In this document: one piece after another, positions 1-8,780 of the stretch | How the letters are laid out: every line of letters begins with the position of its first letter | Position numbering within the stretch: position 1 is the first letter of the stretch | DNA from: Propionibacterium sp. | Lineage (GTDB): Bacteria > Actinomycetota > Actinomycetes > Propionibacteriales > Propionibacteriaceae | NCBI GenBank assembly: GCA_022837595.1 | Contig: JALHFX010000020.1 | Coordinates: forward strand, 1 to 30,155 | Reading direction: 5' to 3' | Length of the DNA: 30,155 bases | Translations under genes and position numbers: made by a program | The notes under the pieces: generated by a model | Seen by the model: only the letters and a program-made list of their open reading frames with translations | Told to the model about the DNA's origin: nothing | The model's database searches: none

Positions 1-1
1 C

Positions 2-121
2 TTCGAGGTTCCTACCCTGCTCTCGCTGGTAGTCATCGTCGTGACGATCGCGTTCACCGCGGTCCTCTCGCTAAGAAAGACCAGGGGCGATCAGAAGGGC
101 CAGGCTGAGGTCGACGCCTGA
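2..121 (+). CDS. TerC-like integral membrane protein, C-terminal end only
   Basis: Only the last 39 codons are present; the gene begins outside the window. The visible peptide starts FEVPTLLSLVVIVVTIAF, a hydrophobic membrane-spanning stretch, and ends in a charged tail (LRKTRGDQKG...) before TGA at 119-121. A final membrane helix introduced by 'VPTLLSL' and followed by a basic cytoplasmic tail resembles the end of TerC/Alx-family proteins, which are multi-spanning membrane proteins linked to tellurite resistance and manganese or alkali-stress physiology. From memory, TerC genes lie near the MBL-hydrolase/uvrA block in other actinomycetes, which fits. With so little sequence, another membrane protein family cannot be excluded. 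Confidence 0.6.
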   Translation, partial: FEVPTLLSLVVIVVTIAFTAVLSLRKTRGDQKGQAEVDA

Positions 122-172
122 GTTCAGGTCTTGAAGGTGTCTGCGACAGCTGCCGCAGGTACCTTGAGCGGG

Positions 173-835
173 CTACCAGCCTCGAGCCCTCCACTCGGTC
201 AACTGCGGTCGCTGCAATCCGAGTGTGGTCGAATCGCCGTGGCCGGGGTGAATGATGGTCTCATCGCTGAAACGGTCGAAGATCTCGGCCGTCACGCCGT
301 TGAACAATGAGGTGAACTGATCGGGTGACTTGGTTGCGCCGACGCCGCCTGGGAAGAGTGAATCACCAGTGAAGATATGAACCGTATCGCTGGAGTTTTC
401 CGGATGGAGGACCAGACAGATCGAGCCGGGAGTGTGGCCGACCAATCCGATCACACCGAGCCGGATGCCGTCGACGATTATCCGATCCCCGCTCCAAACC
501 GGTGTCGACCGGACCCCGGTTTGATGCTCGATGGCCTCAACATCGGGTCGGCCGGCCCATGCTTGAGCACCGGTCCGGTTCACCACTTCGGCGAGGGCCT
601 GCACATGATCGTGATGCCGGTGGGTGGTGATGACCGCTGCGAGTTCGCGGTCTCCGATCAGTTGGAGGAGTCGCGCAGCGTCATCCGCGGCATCGATGAG
701 TACCAGAGGGCCACCGGCATCAAGTAGATAGGCATTGTTATCCATTGAACCCACGCTGACCTTCGTGCAGGTTAGACCTGCCGCATCGAAAGTGACCGGA
801 GATTCGTCAGCAGAAGTATGGAATAGGCCAGTCAT
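173..835 (-). CDS. Metallo-beta-lactamase-fold hydrolase (glyoxalase II-like)
   Basis: A 220-residue protein of the metallo-beta-lactamase superfamily, most like small glyoxalase II-type thioester hydrolases. The metal-binding motif H-x-H-x-D-H is present as HRHHDH near residue 74, followed by a GHTPGS loop, TGDSLF (bridging Asp) and a late HPGHG motif, so the binuclear metal site looks complete. The ATG at 835 is chosen because GAGGAG lies five bases upstream; the GTG at 841 would overlap that ribosome site. It is 54 bp downstream of the DinB/mycothiol-dependent gene on the same strand, so the two may be cotranscribed. From memory, M. tuberculosis Rv1637c is a similar protein next to uvrA. 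The substrate is unknown; a role in thiol-conjugate or aldehyde detoxification is inference. Confidence 0.85.
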   Translation of the reverse strand: MTGLFHTSADESPVTFDAAGLTCTKVSVGSMDNNAYLLDAGGPLVLIDAADDAARLLQLIGDRELAAVITTHRHHDHVQALAEVVNRTGAQAWAGRPDVEAIEHQTGVRSTPVWSGDRIIVDGIRLGVIGLVGHTPGSICLVLHPENSSDTVHIFTGDSLFPGGVGATKSPDQFTSLFNGVTAEIFDRFSDETIIHPGHGDSTTLGLQRPQLTEWRARGW

Positions 836-889
836 CGTCACTCCTCGCGATCTGAATGCGGTGCCGCTTCCAGCAATGATCCAGGTCTA

Positions 890-1624
890 TCAGGCAAGTT
901 GCGGCTGGGCAGGAAGATCAAGGGCTTCGGCAGCATTGAGACGCCCGGTAAGCCAGCCGAGCAGCACAGCATCGGGGCCAGTGATGACGGTCTCCGAGTT
1001 GCTGGCTCCTATGACAGCGGTGAATCCCGAATCTGAGACCAGCCGCACAGCCATGCCGTACGGTGCTTGGTAGCTCAACACAGTCCATTCGAGTAACCAG
1101 CGGGCGGTTACGGGGTTGATCTGTGTAACGTCGAAACCGCAGTCCAGGTCAACATGGTGGATGACCACCTCGTAAAGGCGAGCCAAGGGCAGTAGGTCGG
1201 AGCGCAGGAAGCAACCCGGGCTGAACTCGATGGTCAACCTGCCAGGCACCGAATCGAGCACGTCGAAGCGCTCACTCAGATTGCCTGCGCTGGTGTCGAG
1301 GTCGATCTGGAGGTCGAGACCGCTGCGTTCTGAACCTCGTTCGAGTGCTAGATCGCGATCCTCGTCCGAGTCGTACATCGGCGCCCGGCGCCCGGTCAGT
1401 ACCGAATCGATCGAACGGACGAAGGCGTCCGCGCTGCGGGCCAGATGAGTTGCGACGTGTGCTCGAGTCCATCCCGGCAGCCTGCAAGGCTCCTGCCAGG
1501 CACGCTCACTCAAAGCGATGGTATCGCCGAGTAGCCGTTGGGTGGCTTCGAGCTTGATCTTGCGGATCTCGGATCTCGGAGCGACGATGCTCAACGCTTC
1601 TTGGTGCGCGAGATCCCAAGCCAC
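890..1624 (-). CDS. Maleylpyruvate isomerase-family (DinB-like) mycothiol-dependent enzyme
   Basis: The N-terminal part contains the family hallmark LPGWTRAHVATHLARSADAF, the DinB-like four-helix-bundle domain of mycothiol-dependent maleylpyruvate isomerase and related enzymes. The His in VATHLAR and the later YEVVIHHVDLDCG segment are the usual metal-binding positions. A second C-terminal alpha/beta part follows (about residues 150-240). The frame is open back to an ATG at 1729, but family members begin roughly 25-45 residues before LPGW, so I prefer the GTG at 1624 (CGGGG about 8 bases upstream); a TTG slightly further in is also possible. It reads away from uvrA and heads a probable two-gene unit with the MBL hydrolase. 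The substrate cannot be told from sequence; it implies that the host makes mycothiol. Confidence 0.75.
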   Translation of the reverse strand: MAWDLAHQEALSIVAPRSEIRKIKLEATQRLLGDTIALSERAWQEPCRLPGWTRAHVATHLARSADAFVRSIDSVLTGRRAPMYDSDEDRDLALERGSERSGLDLQIDLDTSAGNLSERFDVLDSVPGRLTIEFSPGCFLRSDLLPLARLYEVVIHHVDLDCGFDVTQINPVTARWLLEWTVLSYQAPYGMAVRLVSDSGFTAVIGASNSETVITGPDAVLLGWLTGRLNAAEALDLPAQPQLA

Positions 1625-1809
1625 TCGATCACCCCGATTCTTCCCTGACTTATCGTGAGTAAGTTGATCACTTTTCAGTGCGATTGTCCAACCGAATAGC
1701 TGGATGCGCACGCCAGGATACCCTGGCAACCGGCAGCAGCGACAAATCGCATTCGCGGGATGCGAAGAAGACAGCGCTGAGGGCGAAAGCGATCATCCGT
1801 CCACGGAAA

Positions 1810-4800
1810 ATGTCTGAACCCGCGCATACGATGAACTGCGTGAAGGATCGACTCGTCATCTCGGGGGCCCGAGAGCACAACTTACGCAACGTCTCGCTGG
1901 ATCTACCGCGTGACGCGATGATCGTGTTCACCGGGTTATCTGGATCGGGCAAGTCGTCACTCGCTTTCGACACAATCTTCGCCGAGGGGCAGCGCCGCTA
2001 TGTGGAGTCGCTGTCGGCGTACGCCAGGCAGTTCCTCGGTCAGATGGATAAACCCCGCGTCGACTTCATCGAAGGGCTCTCACCGGCGGTCGCCATCGAT
2101 CAAAAATCCACGAGCCGAAATCCACGCTCGACGGTGGGCACAGTCACCGAGATCTACGATTATCTGCGGCTACTCTTCGCGCGCGTGGGACACCCACACT
2201 GTTTGATATGCGGGGCGGCAATCGCCAAGCAAAGCCCTCAACAGATTGTCGACCAGGTCTTGGCCCAGCCCGAGGGAACTCGCTTCCAGGTGCTGGCGCC
2301 CATGGTGCGCGGGCGCAAAGGCGAATACGGTGAACTCTTCCGCAACCTCAGTACCCAGGGCTATGCGCGGGTTCGGGTGGACGGTGTGATCCACAGGCTG
2401 ACCGACCTACCGGTCTTGGACAAGCAACGGAAGCACGATATCGACGTGGTGGTCGACCGGGTTGCGGTCAAGCCTTCGGCCAAACAGCGCATCACAGATT
2501 CAGTAGAAACTGCGCTGGGATTAGCGTCGGGCCTGGTCATTCTCGACTTTGTCGATCTGGATGAAGGCGATCCTGCTCGTCAGCGCAGTTATTCAGAGAA
2601 TCTCGCCTGTCCGAACGGACATGATATCTCCCTCGACGAGATGGAGCCGCGGCAGTTCTCTTTCAACAGCCCTTGGGGGGCTTGCCCCGAGTGCGCAGGC
2701 CTGGGCACCACCTTGGAGGTTGATCCCGATCTCGTGGTGCCCGACCAGATGAAGAGCCTGGCCGAGGGTGCGATCGCGCCGTGGGCGAGCCCGATGGTGG
2801 CTGCTCACTATTCCCATGTCTTCGAATCAATGGCCGAAAAGTACGGTTTTTCTGTAGATACTGCCTGGGAAGAACTCGAACCTTCAGTTCGCAAATACAT
2901 CTTGATGGGTGCCGAAGATCCGGTGCTGGTGCGCTATCGCAATAGATTCGGCCGAGTGCGCACGTATAGCCAGAAATACGAGGGCGTGCTGCCTCAGGTT
3001 CGACGACGCTATGACGAAGCGGAGACTGATGCGGCGCGCGATCGCTGGGGGGCCTATCTGCGTGAGATCCCGTGCACAGCCTGTCAAGGAGCCCGTCTCA
3101 AACCAGCAACGTTGGCGGTTACGGTATCAGGTAAGAACATCGACGAAGTCTCTCGGCAGTCGATCGATCAACTTGCGGGCTTTCTCAAAGACCTCAGGCT
3201 CAGCGAACGAGAACAGGCCATTGCCGGTCAGGTGCTCAAAGAGATCAACCAGCGGCTGAGATTCCTGCTGGACGTCGGTCTCGATTACCTGACCCTCGCG
3301 CGCAGTGCTGGTTCACTATCGGGGGGTGAAGCGCAGCGTATCAGGCTGGCCACTCAGATCGGTTCTGGCCTGACAGGGGTGCTTTACGTGCTGGACGAGC
3401 CCTCAATCGGCTTGCATCAGCGCGACAACCGACGGCTGATCGAGACTCTGCTGAAGCTGCGCGATCTGGGCAATACCCTGATCGTCGTCGAGCATGATGA
3501 AGATACCATCCGCGCGGCTGATCACATCGTCGATATCGGTCCGGGTGCCGGAGAGCACGGCGGTGAGATTGTGGTGAGTGGCACGCTGGACGAATTGCTC
3601 AGCAGCAAGACATCTTTGACAGCTGACTATCTCGCCGGTCGACGCGAGATCGCGCTACCGCCGGTGCGTCGCCTGGGCAACGGCCAAGAGCTTGTTGTGC
3701 ATTCAGCTGCGGAGAACAATCTCAAGGACGTCACGGTGGCCTTCCCACTCGGGCGCTTCATCGTGGTTACCGGTGTGTCGGGATCGGGTAAATCGTCCCT
3801 GGTGAACACGATCCTCTATCGTTCGCTCGCCAAACACCTGTACGGCGCGAAGGAGGTGCCTGGGCGACATAAGGGCGTCACTGGAGTCGCCTGCGTGAAT
3901 AAGGTCGTGCACGTCGACCAATCACCGATCGGACGGTCGCCGCGCTCGAATCCTGCGACCTATACCGGAGTCTTCGATAAGATTCGTGCGCTCTTCAGCC
4001 AGACCCCCGAATCCAAGGCCCGCGGCTATCAGCCGGGTAGGTTCAGCTTCAACGTCAAGGGTGGACGCTGTGATAACTGCATGGGCGATGGCACGATCCG
4101 TATCGAGATGAACTTCTTGCCCGATGTCTACGTGCCTTGCGAGGTATGCCACGGGGCTCGCTACAACCGCGAGACGCTTGAGGTCCGCTATAAGGGCAAG
4201 ACGATTGCCGAGGTTCTCGATATGCCGATCGAGGAGGCAGCGGAATTCTTTGCGCCGATATCGGCTATCGCCCGACATTTGAAGACTCTTGTCGAAGTGG
4301 GCCTCGGTTACGTGCGGCTGGGGCAGCCCGCCACCACGTTGTCGGGCGGCGAAGCTCAGCGGGTGAAGCTGGCCGCTGAACTACAGCGGCGTTCGACCGG
4401 CAATACACTCTACGTCCTTGACGAGCCGACCACGGGTCTGCATTTCGAGGATATCCGGAGGCTGCTTAATGTACTCAACCGATTGGTCGATGGCGGCAAT
4501 ACCGTCGTGGTCATCGAACACAATCTTGATGTGATCAAGACTGCCGATTGGGTTATCGATCTGGGCGCTGAGGGTGGTTTCCGCGGCGGCGAGGTGGTCG
4601 CCGTCGGAACCCCTGAGGACGTTGCCCGGGTTGCAGGATCTCATACCGGCCAGTTTCTCGCTGGTATCCTACGCGGACGCGAGGTGCCGCTGGCCGAACC
4701 TGAGCCTGCGCCGTTGATCGTTGAAGCCGCACCGAAGAAGCGGGCCCGCAAGCCGAAAGACGCGTCCGCGGCCACCACCCGCGACGCCTCAAAGACGACC

Positions 4801-4851
4801 GGCACCAGTAAGGCCAAGCGTGCCTCGACCCGCCGGACACCGGCCGCCTGA
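1810..4851 (+). CDS. uvrA: Excinuclease ABC subunit A
   Basis: UvrA, the ATP-dependent damage-recognition subunit of nucleotide excision repair, acts in the cytoplasm with UvrB and hands lesions on for UvrC incision. The 1013-residue chain has two ABC modules: Walker A GLSGSGKSS at 42-50 and GVSGSGKSS near 655, and signature motifs LSGGEAQRIRLA near 502 and LSGGEAQRVKLA near 843, each followed by a DEP Walker B. Zinc ligands are visible as CLIC near 130, CTAC near 421, and CDNC/CEVC between about 754 and 783. The frame is open to 1678, but the product would start with 44 unrelated residues; the ATG at 1810 (GGAA just upstream) puts the conserved DRLVISGAREHNLRN block where it belongs. The last ~60 residues are a Lys/Arg/Ala/Thr-rich basic tail. 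uvrC follows after 1 nt. Confidence 0.97.
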   Translation: MSEPAHTMNCVKDRLVISGAREHNLRNVSLDLPRDAMIVFTGLSGSGKSSLAFDTIFAEGQRRYVESLSAYARQFLGQMDKPRVDFIEGLSPAVAIDQKSTSRNPRSTVGTVTEIYDYLRLLFARVGHPHCLICGAAIAKQSPQQIVDQVLAQPEGTRFQVLAPMVRGRKGEYGELFRNLSTQGYARVRVDGVIHRLTDLPVLDKQRKHDIDVVVDRVAVKPSAKQRITDSVETALGLASGLVILDFVDLDEGDPARQRSYSENLACPNGHDISLDEMEPRQFSFNSPWGACPECAGLGTTLEVDPDLVVPDQMKSLAEGAIAPWASPMVAAHYSHVFESMAEKYGFSVDTAWEELEPSVRKYILMGAEDPVLVRYRNRFGRVRTYSQKYEGVLPQVRRRYDEAETDAARDRWGAYLREIPCTACQGARLKPATLAVTVSGKNIDEVSRQSIDQLAGFLKDLRLSEREQAIAGQVLKEINQRLRFLLDVGLDYLTLARSAGSLSGGEAQRIRLATQIGSGLTGVLYVLDEPSIGLHQRDNRRLIETLLKLRDLGNTLIVVEHDEDTIRAADHIVDIGPGAGEHGGEIVVSGTLDELLSSKTSLTADYLAGRREIALPPVRRLGNGQELVVHSAAENNLKDVTVAFPLGRFIVVTGVSGSGKSSLVNTILYRSLAKHLYGAKEVPGRHKGVTGVACVNKVVHVDQSPIGRSPRSNPATYTGVFDKIRALFSQTPESKARGYQPGRFSFNVKGGRCDNCMGDGTIRIEMNFLPDVYVPCEVCHGARYNRETLEVRYKGKTIAEVLDMPIEEAAEFFAPISAIARHLKTLVEVGLGYVRLGQPATTLSGGEAQRVKLAAELQRRSTGNTLYVLDEPTTGLHFEDIRRLLNVLNRLVDGGNTVVVIEHNLDVIKTADWVIDLGAEGGFRGGEVVAVGTPEDVARVAGSHTGQFLAGILRGREVPLAEPEPAPLIVEAAPKKRARKPKDASAATTRDASKTTGTSKAKRASTRRTPAA

Positions 4852-4852
4852 G

Positions 4853-6841
4853 ATGGCCGATCCAGCGAGTTATCGGCCAGTCCCAGGATCGATCCCGGCC
4901 GAACCGGGCGTCTACCGGTTCAGCGATCCGAGTGGGCGGATCATCTACGTCGGAAAAGCAATCAACCTGCGAAACCGGCTGAATTCGTATTTCGCCGATC
5001 CCTCGAGCCTGCACTTCCGCACCCAGACGATGGTGCGCACAGCCAGCAAGGTGGAGTGGACGGTCGTTCAGAATGAGGTCGAGGCACTTCAGCTCGAATA
5101 CACCTGGATCAAACAATACGATCCACGGTTCAATATCAAATACCGCGACGATAAGACCTACCCGTGGCTCTGTGTCACCTGGAGCGACGAATTCCCAAGG
5201 GTATATGTCGGCCGTGGCACCAAGCGCAAGGGCTACCGGTATTTTGGGCCTTTCGGGCAAGCGTGGGCAGTGCGCGAGTCTGTTGACCTGTTGTTGAAAG
5301 TCTTTCCGATGCGGTCCTGCACGAACGGAGTCTTCCGTAATGCACAAGCGTCAGGACGTCCTTGTTTACTCGGACATATCGGCAAATGTGTTGCACCATG
5401 CGTGCAGCGGGTGACTGCCGAGGAACACCGCGAGATCGCAGATGACTTTTGCGCATTCTGGTCGGGTAACTCGCGTGGGCTGGAACGCAAGCTCACCAAG
5501 CAGATGAACGCCGCCGCCGCCAGCATGGAGTACGAACGGGCGGCCGTGTTACGCGATGCCCTCGAGGCCTTGCGCCAGGCCACGGAGAAGAGCGCCATCG
5601 TGCTGCCCGACGGCACCGATGCGGATGTCTTTGCGATCGCTGTCGATCCTCTCGAAGTCGCGGTACAGATCTTTCACATCCGTTCGGGTCGGGTGCGCGG
5701 TGAACGCGGTTGGGTCGCCGATAGAGCGGATGCGACAGATCTACCCGCGCTCCTCGAGAGCTTCTGTTTCAGTTTCTATGCTGATGGGCAAGGCACCGAA
5801 ACTCGCTCGGGTGGCACTATCCCGCCGGAGATCATCGTTCCTGTCGCGCCGTCGTCGCAGGAAGTGCTCGCTGAGTTGTTGAGCGAACAACGAGGGGCAA
5901 GAGTGCGCATTCGTGTGCCCCAGCGGGGCGCCAAGAAGACACTGCTCGACACCGTGAAACGCAATGCCGAGCAGGCTTTGGCCTTGCACAAGACCAAACG
6001 GGCGAGCGATCTCGCGACGCGCAGTCAGGCGATGGCCGAGCTCCAGGAAGTGCTGGAGATGGCGACACCCCCGCTTCGCATCGAGGGTTTCGACATCAGC
6101 CATCTCCAAGGCACCGAGGTCGTGGGGTCGATGGTGGTCTTCGAGGATGGTTTGGCTCGAAAGTCAGAGTACCGGCGTTTCGTGATCAAGAGCTTCGAGG
6201 GCTCGAACGATATCGCAGCCATGGACGAGGTGCTGCGGCGACGGTTCGGCCGGCTGTTGGCAGACCGCGCAGAGATGGCGCAGATCTTGGCCGACGGTGA
6301 GGACGGCCCTAGCCTGATCGATCCGATCACCGGTGCGCCGCGCAAATTCGCCTACGCTCCTGGGTTGGTGGTGGTCGACGGCGGACTGCCGCAGGTCAAT
6401 GCCGCCCAGCAGGTCCTGGATGATCTCGGGCTGAGCGATGAGATCATGCTGATCGGCCTTGCCAAGCGACTGGAGGAAATCTGGCTTCCCGGCGAGGACT
6501 TCCCGTTGATCTTGCCGAGGGCGTCCGAAGGGCTCTATCTGTTACAGCGGGTCCGCGATGAGTCGCACCGTTTCGCTATCACCCATCACCGCAACCGTCG
6601 CTCCAAAGCGATGGTCGAATCGGTACTGGACGCGGTACCCGGGTTAGGTGAAGTGCGTCGCAAAACCCTGCTGAGCCAGTTCGGTAGCCTGAAGCGACTA
6701 CGCGCGGCACAGCTGGACGATCTGATCGCCTTGCCCGGTTTCGGTCCCTCGACCGCGCAGGCCGTGCTGGACGCTCTCGCGGAAGACGACGCGGGGGAGG
6801 CCATCAATACTGCGACCGGTGAGGTGACCGAACTGGGTTGA
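4853..6841 (+). CDS. uvrC: Excinuclease ABC subunit C
   Basis: UvrC makes both incisions around UvrB-bound lesions. The 662-residue protein has the complete domain order: N-terminal GIY-YIG nuclease (GVYRFSDPSGRIIYVGKA, then LRNRL carrying the catalytic Arg, residues ~17-50), a UVR domain that binds UvrB (around 209-245, MEYERAAVLRDAL), an RNase H-like nuclease domain (GFDISHLQG with its Asp near 412; VVDGGLPQVNAA; ITHHRNR), and tandem helix-hairpin-helix motifs at the end (VPGLGEVRRKTLL, LPGFGPSTAQAV). The start is the ATG one base after the uvrA stop; the upstream open frame only overlaps the uvrA basic tail. The tight spacing points to translational coupling with uvrA. Confidence 0.97.
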   Translation: MADPASYRPVPGSIPAEPGVYRFSDPSGRIIYVGKAINLRNRLNSYFADPSSLHFRTQTMVRTASKVEWTVVQNEVEALQLEYTWIKQYDPRFNIKYRDDKTYPWLCVTWSDEFPRVYVGRGTKRKGYRYFGPFGQAWAVRESVDLLLKVFPMRSCTNGVFRNAQASGRPCLLGHIGKCVAPCVQRVTAEEHREIADDFCAFWSGNSRGLERKLTKQMNAAAASMEYERAAVLRDALEALRQATEKSAIVLPDGTDADVFAIAVDPLEVAVQIFHIRSGRVRGERGWVADRADATDLPALLESFCFSFYADGQGTETRSGGTIPPEIIVPVAPSSQEVLAELLSEQRGARVRIRVPQRGAKKTLLDTVKRNAEQALALHKTKRASDLATRSQAMAELQEVLEMATPPLRIEGFDISHLQGTEVVGSMVVFEDGLARKSEYRRFVIKSFEGSNDIAAMDEVLRRRFGRLLADRAEMAQILADGEDGPSLIDPITGAPRKFAYAPGLVVVDGGLPQVNAAQQVLDDLGLSDEIMLIGLAKRLEEIWLPGEDFPLILPRASEGLYLLQRVRDESHRFAITHHRNRRSKAMVESVLDAVPGLGEVRRKTLLSQFGSLKRLRAAQLDDLIALPGFGPSTAQAVLDALAEDDAGEAINTATGEVTELG

Positions 6842-6847
6842 TCGAGG

Positions 6848-7780
6848 ATGTCTACACCCGCGGTGGACAGACAAGCAATAATGGGTCTCGTGAGCGAGCC
6901 ACCAAGACCCAGCCAACCGGAATCCGTGTCCCCGCGCGTCGTCATCATCACTGGGATGTCGGGGGCGGGGCGGCGTACTGCCGCCCATGCGATGGAGGAC
7001 CTCGGTTGGTTCGTGGTCGACAATCTGCCGCCCGGATTACTTTCCCAACTTGTCGAAACTGCGCGTCGCGGTGGCCAACATCGGGTTGCCGTCGGGTTGG
7101 ATGTCCGCTCTCGCGAGATGTTCGACCAGCTGCCGCGTAGTTTGGCCCAATTGGAGGTCCAGGGCATCCGCTGCGAGATCTGCTATCTCGAGGCCAACGA
7201 CGAAGCCATTGTGCGGCGTCAAGAGTCCTCGCGACGGCCGTTACCGTTACAAGATGGCGGCAGCATTATCCAAGCCGTCGCCAAAGAACGGCGGATGCTG
7301 CGCAATCTGCGCGCCGACGCCGATGTGGTGATCGACACGTCCAACCTCAACGTGCATCAGTTGAGTCACCGTGTCGGCCATATCTACGGCTCCGGTGACG
7401 ATCAGGCCACCCGATTCCAGATCATGAGCTTCGGTTTCAAGAACGGCGTGCCGGTGGACGCCGACATGGTTTTCGATGTGCGTTTCCTGCCCAACCCGCA
7501 CTGGGTGCCGCATCTGCGTCCGCAGACCGGATTGTCCAGTGAGGTCAGTGGATACGTGCTCGCCCAGCCCGGCGCAGACTCATTCCTCGATCAGTTGGTG
7601 GGCCTGATCGACATCATCGGTCCCGGCTACTTCCGTGAAGGCAAGCGCCAGGCGACCATCGCTATCGGTTGTACCGGTGGGAAACATCGCAGTACTGCGA
7701 TGAGCGAGGCTTTCGCGGCCCGGCTTAGGGCCAAGGGGGTGCAGGTCAGTGTCCTCCATCGAGATCTGGGGCTAGAATGA
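6848..7780 (+). CDS. rapZ: RapZ-family nucleotide-binding / RNA-binding adapter protein
   Basis: A RapZ (YvcJ) homologue of 310 residues. In enterobacteria RapZ senses glucosamine-6-phosphate and guides decay of the GlmZ small RNA; in actinomycetes its role is less clear, although it always sits with yvcK and whiA. The N-terminal P-loop reads GMSGAGRRT (residues 36-44), then EDLGWFVVDNLPP; the C-terminal domain has the conserved FGFKNGVP, DVRFLPNPHW and GCTGGKHRS motifs. The residue following the Walker A Arg is normally Ser/Thr (GRST in relatives, from memory) but is Arg43 here. The ATG at 6848 starts 6 nt after the uvrC stop but has a poorly spaced GAGG; ATG 6881 or GTG 6890 remain possible. 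The stop overlaps the yvcK start by 4 nt. Confidence 0.95.
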   Translation: MSTPAVDRQAIMGLVSEPPRPSQPESVSPRVVIITGMSGAGRRTAAHAMEDLGWFVVDNLPPGLLSQLVETARRGGQHRVAVGLDVRSREMFDQLPRSLAQLEVQGIRCEICYLEANDEAIVRRQESSRRPLPLQDGGSIIQAVAKERRMLRNLRADADVVIDTSNLNVHQLSHRVGHIYGSGDDQATRFQIMSFGFKNGVPVDADMVFDVRFLPNPHWVPHLRPQTGLSSEVSGYVLAQPGADSFLDQLVGLIDIIGPGYFREGKRQATIAIGCTGGKHRSTAMSEAFAARLRAKGVQVSVLHRDLGLE

Positions 7781-8712
7781 GCGCGCCCAAGGTAGCTGCC
7801 TTGGGCGGCGGTCACGGTTTGTCGGTCTCGCTGCAGGCATTGCGGCGGATTACCGATCAGTTGGTTGCCGTCGTGACGGTGGCCGACAATGGTGGGTCTT
7901 CTGGGAGGTTGCGGCGCGAACTGGGAGGTCTGCCGCCCGGTGATCTGCGGATGGCCCTGGCTGCCTTATGCGGCGATGATCCGCTCGGGCGACAGTGGGC
8001 CGAGGTACTACAGTCTCGTTTCCATAGTTCTGGCCCGCTCGATGGCCATGCCATCGGGAACCTGCTTATCGGTGGTATCTGGCAGCAAGTGGACGCCGTA
8101 CCGGGTCTGGATCTGGTTGCTGGGCTACTTAACGTCCAGGGTCGGGTGCTGCCGATGTCACTGGAACCGCTCACAATCGAGGCCGATGTTATTGGCGTCG
8201 ATCCGCAGCATCCGGATGAGGAGTCGGTGGTCACTGGCCAACATGAGGTGGCGGTCACCCGGGGCAAAGTGGTGGCAGTGCGACTGCTGCCTAACAATCC
8301 GAAGGCATGCCCGGAGACCATCGCGTCGCTGCAGAATGCCGACTTCATCGTGCTGGGTCCGGGGTCGTGGTTCACCTCGGTGTTGCCGCATCTGTTGGTG
8401 CCCGAACTCGCCGATGCCCTGGTCACCTCTCCCGCACGCAGAATTCTCACACTCAATATCGAGCCGGACGACGAGACCAAAGGTGTCGGGGCTGCTCAGC
8501 ATCTGGAGATACTCGCCGAGCATGCGCCCGGGCTACGTTTCGATACCGTAATAGCTGATCTCAGTTTCGGTGCCGGTGACCGTCATCTGCAGACGTACGC
8601 CGAGGTACTCGGGGCCGAACTCGTGATTGCCGATCTGCGCCGCCGTGACGGCTCGGCCAGGCATGATCCCGAGCGTCTGGCGGCGGTCTTCAGGCAGGTG
8701 ATGGGCTGCTGA
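7777..8712 (+). CDS. yvcK: Gluconeogenesis factor YvcK / CuvA (CofD-like fold)
   Basis: A 311-residue YvcK-family protein, related in fold to CofD (2-phospho-L-lactate transferase). YvcK binds UDP-sugars and is needed for growth on gluconeogenic carbon and for normal peptidoglycan synthesis and cell shape; the mycobacterial homologue is CuvA. Visible motifs are the N-terminal LGGGHGLSVSLQAL, ADNGGSSGRLRRELG, PPGDLRMALAAL, GHAIGNLLIGG and LGPGSWFTSVLPHLLV, in family order. Its ATG overlaps the rapZ stop (ATGA), so the two are translationally coupled; whiA follows after a 68-nt gap. The rapZ-yvcK-whiA trio is conserved across Gram-positive bacteria and ties carbon status to envelope synthesis and division. 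Confidence 0.96.
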   Translation: MSAPKVAALGGGHGLSVSLQALRRITDQLVAVVTVADNGGSSGRLRRELGGLPPGDLRMALAALCGDDPLGRQWAEVLQSRFHSSGPLDGHAIGNLLIGGIWQQVDAVPGLDLVAGLLNVQGRVLPMSLEPLTIEADVIGVDPQHPDEESVVTGQHEVAVTRGKVVAVRLLPNNPKACPETIASLQNADFIVLGPGSWFTSVLPHLLVPELADALVTSPARRILTLNIEPDDETKGVGAAQHLEILAEHAPGLRFDTVIADLSFGAGDRHLQTYAEVLGAELVIADLRRRDGSARHDPERLAAVFRQVMGC

Positions 8713-8780
8713 AGCCCCGTGCTCCGGATCGGTTCGATCGGCTCGACCATTTGATGAAGTGAGTGTGGAAGGATGCCAAG

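Noticed and set aside
1678..1809. 44-codon upstream extension of uvrA
   Set aside because: Not similar to UvrA N-termini; the ATG at 1810 leaves the conserved DRLVISGAREHN block at the expected distance.
5231..5240. Second copy of the 26.2-kb palindrome motif (GCTACCGG) inside uvrC
   Set aside because: Only eight to ten bases match within conserved coding sequence; expected by chance.
4553..5347. Minus-strand open frame of 264 codons across the uvrA/uvrC junction
   Set aside because: Arg/Pro-rich, antisense to the conserved UvrC nuclease domain, no recognisable motif or ribosome site.
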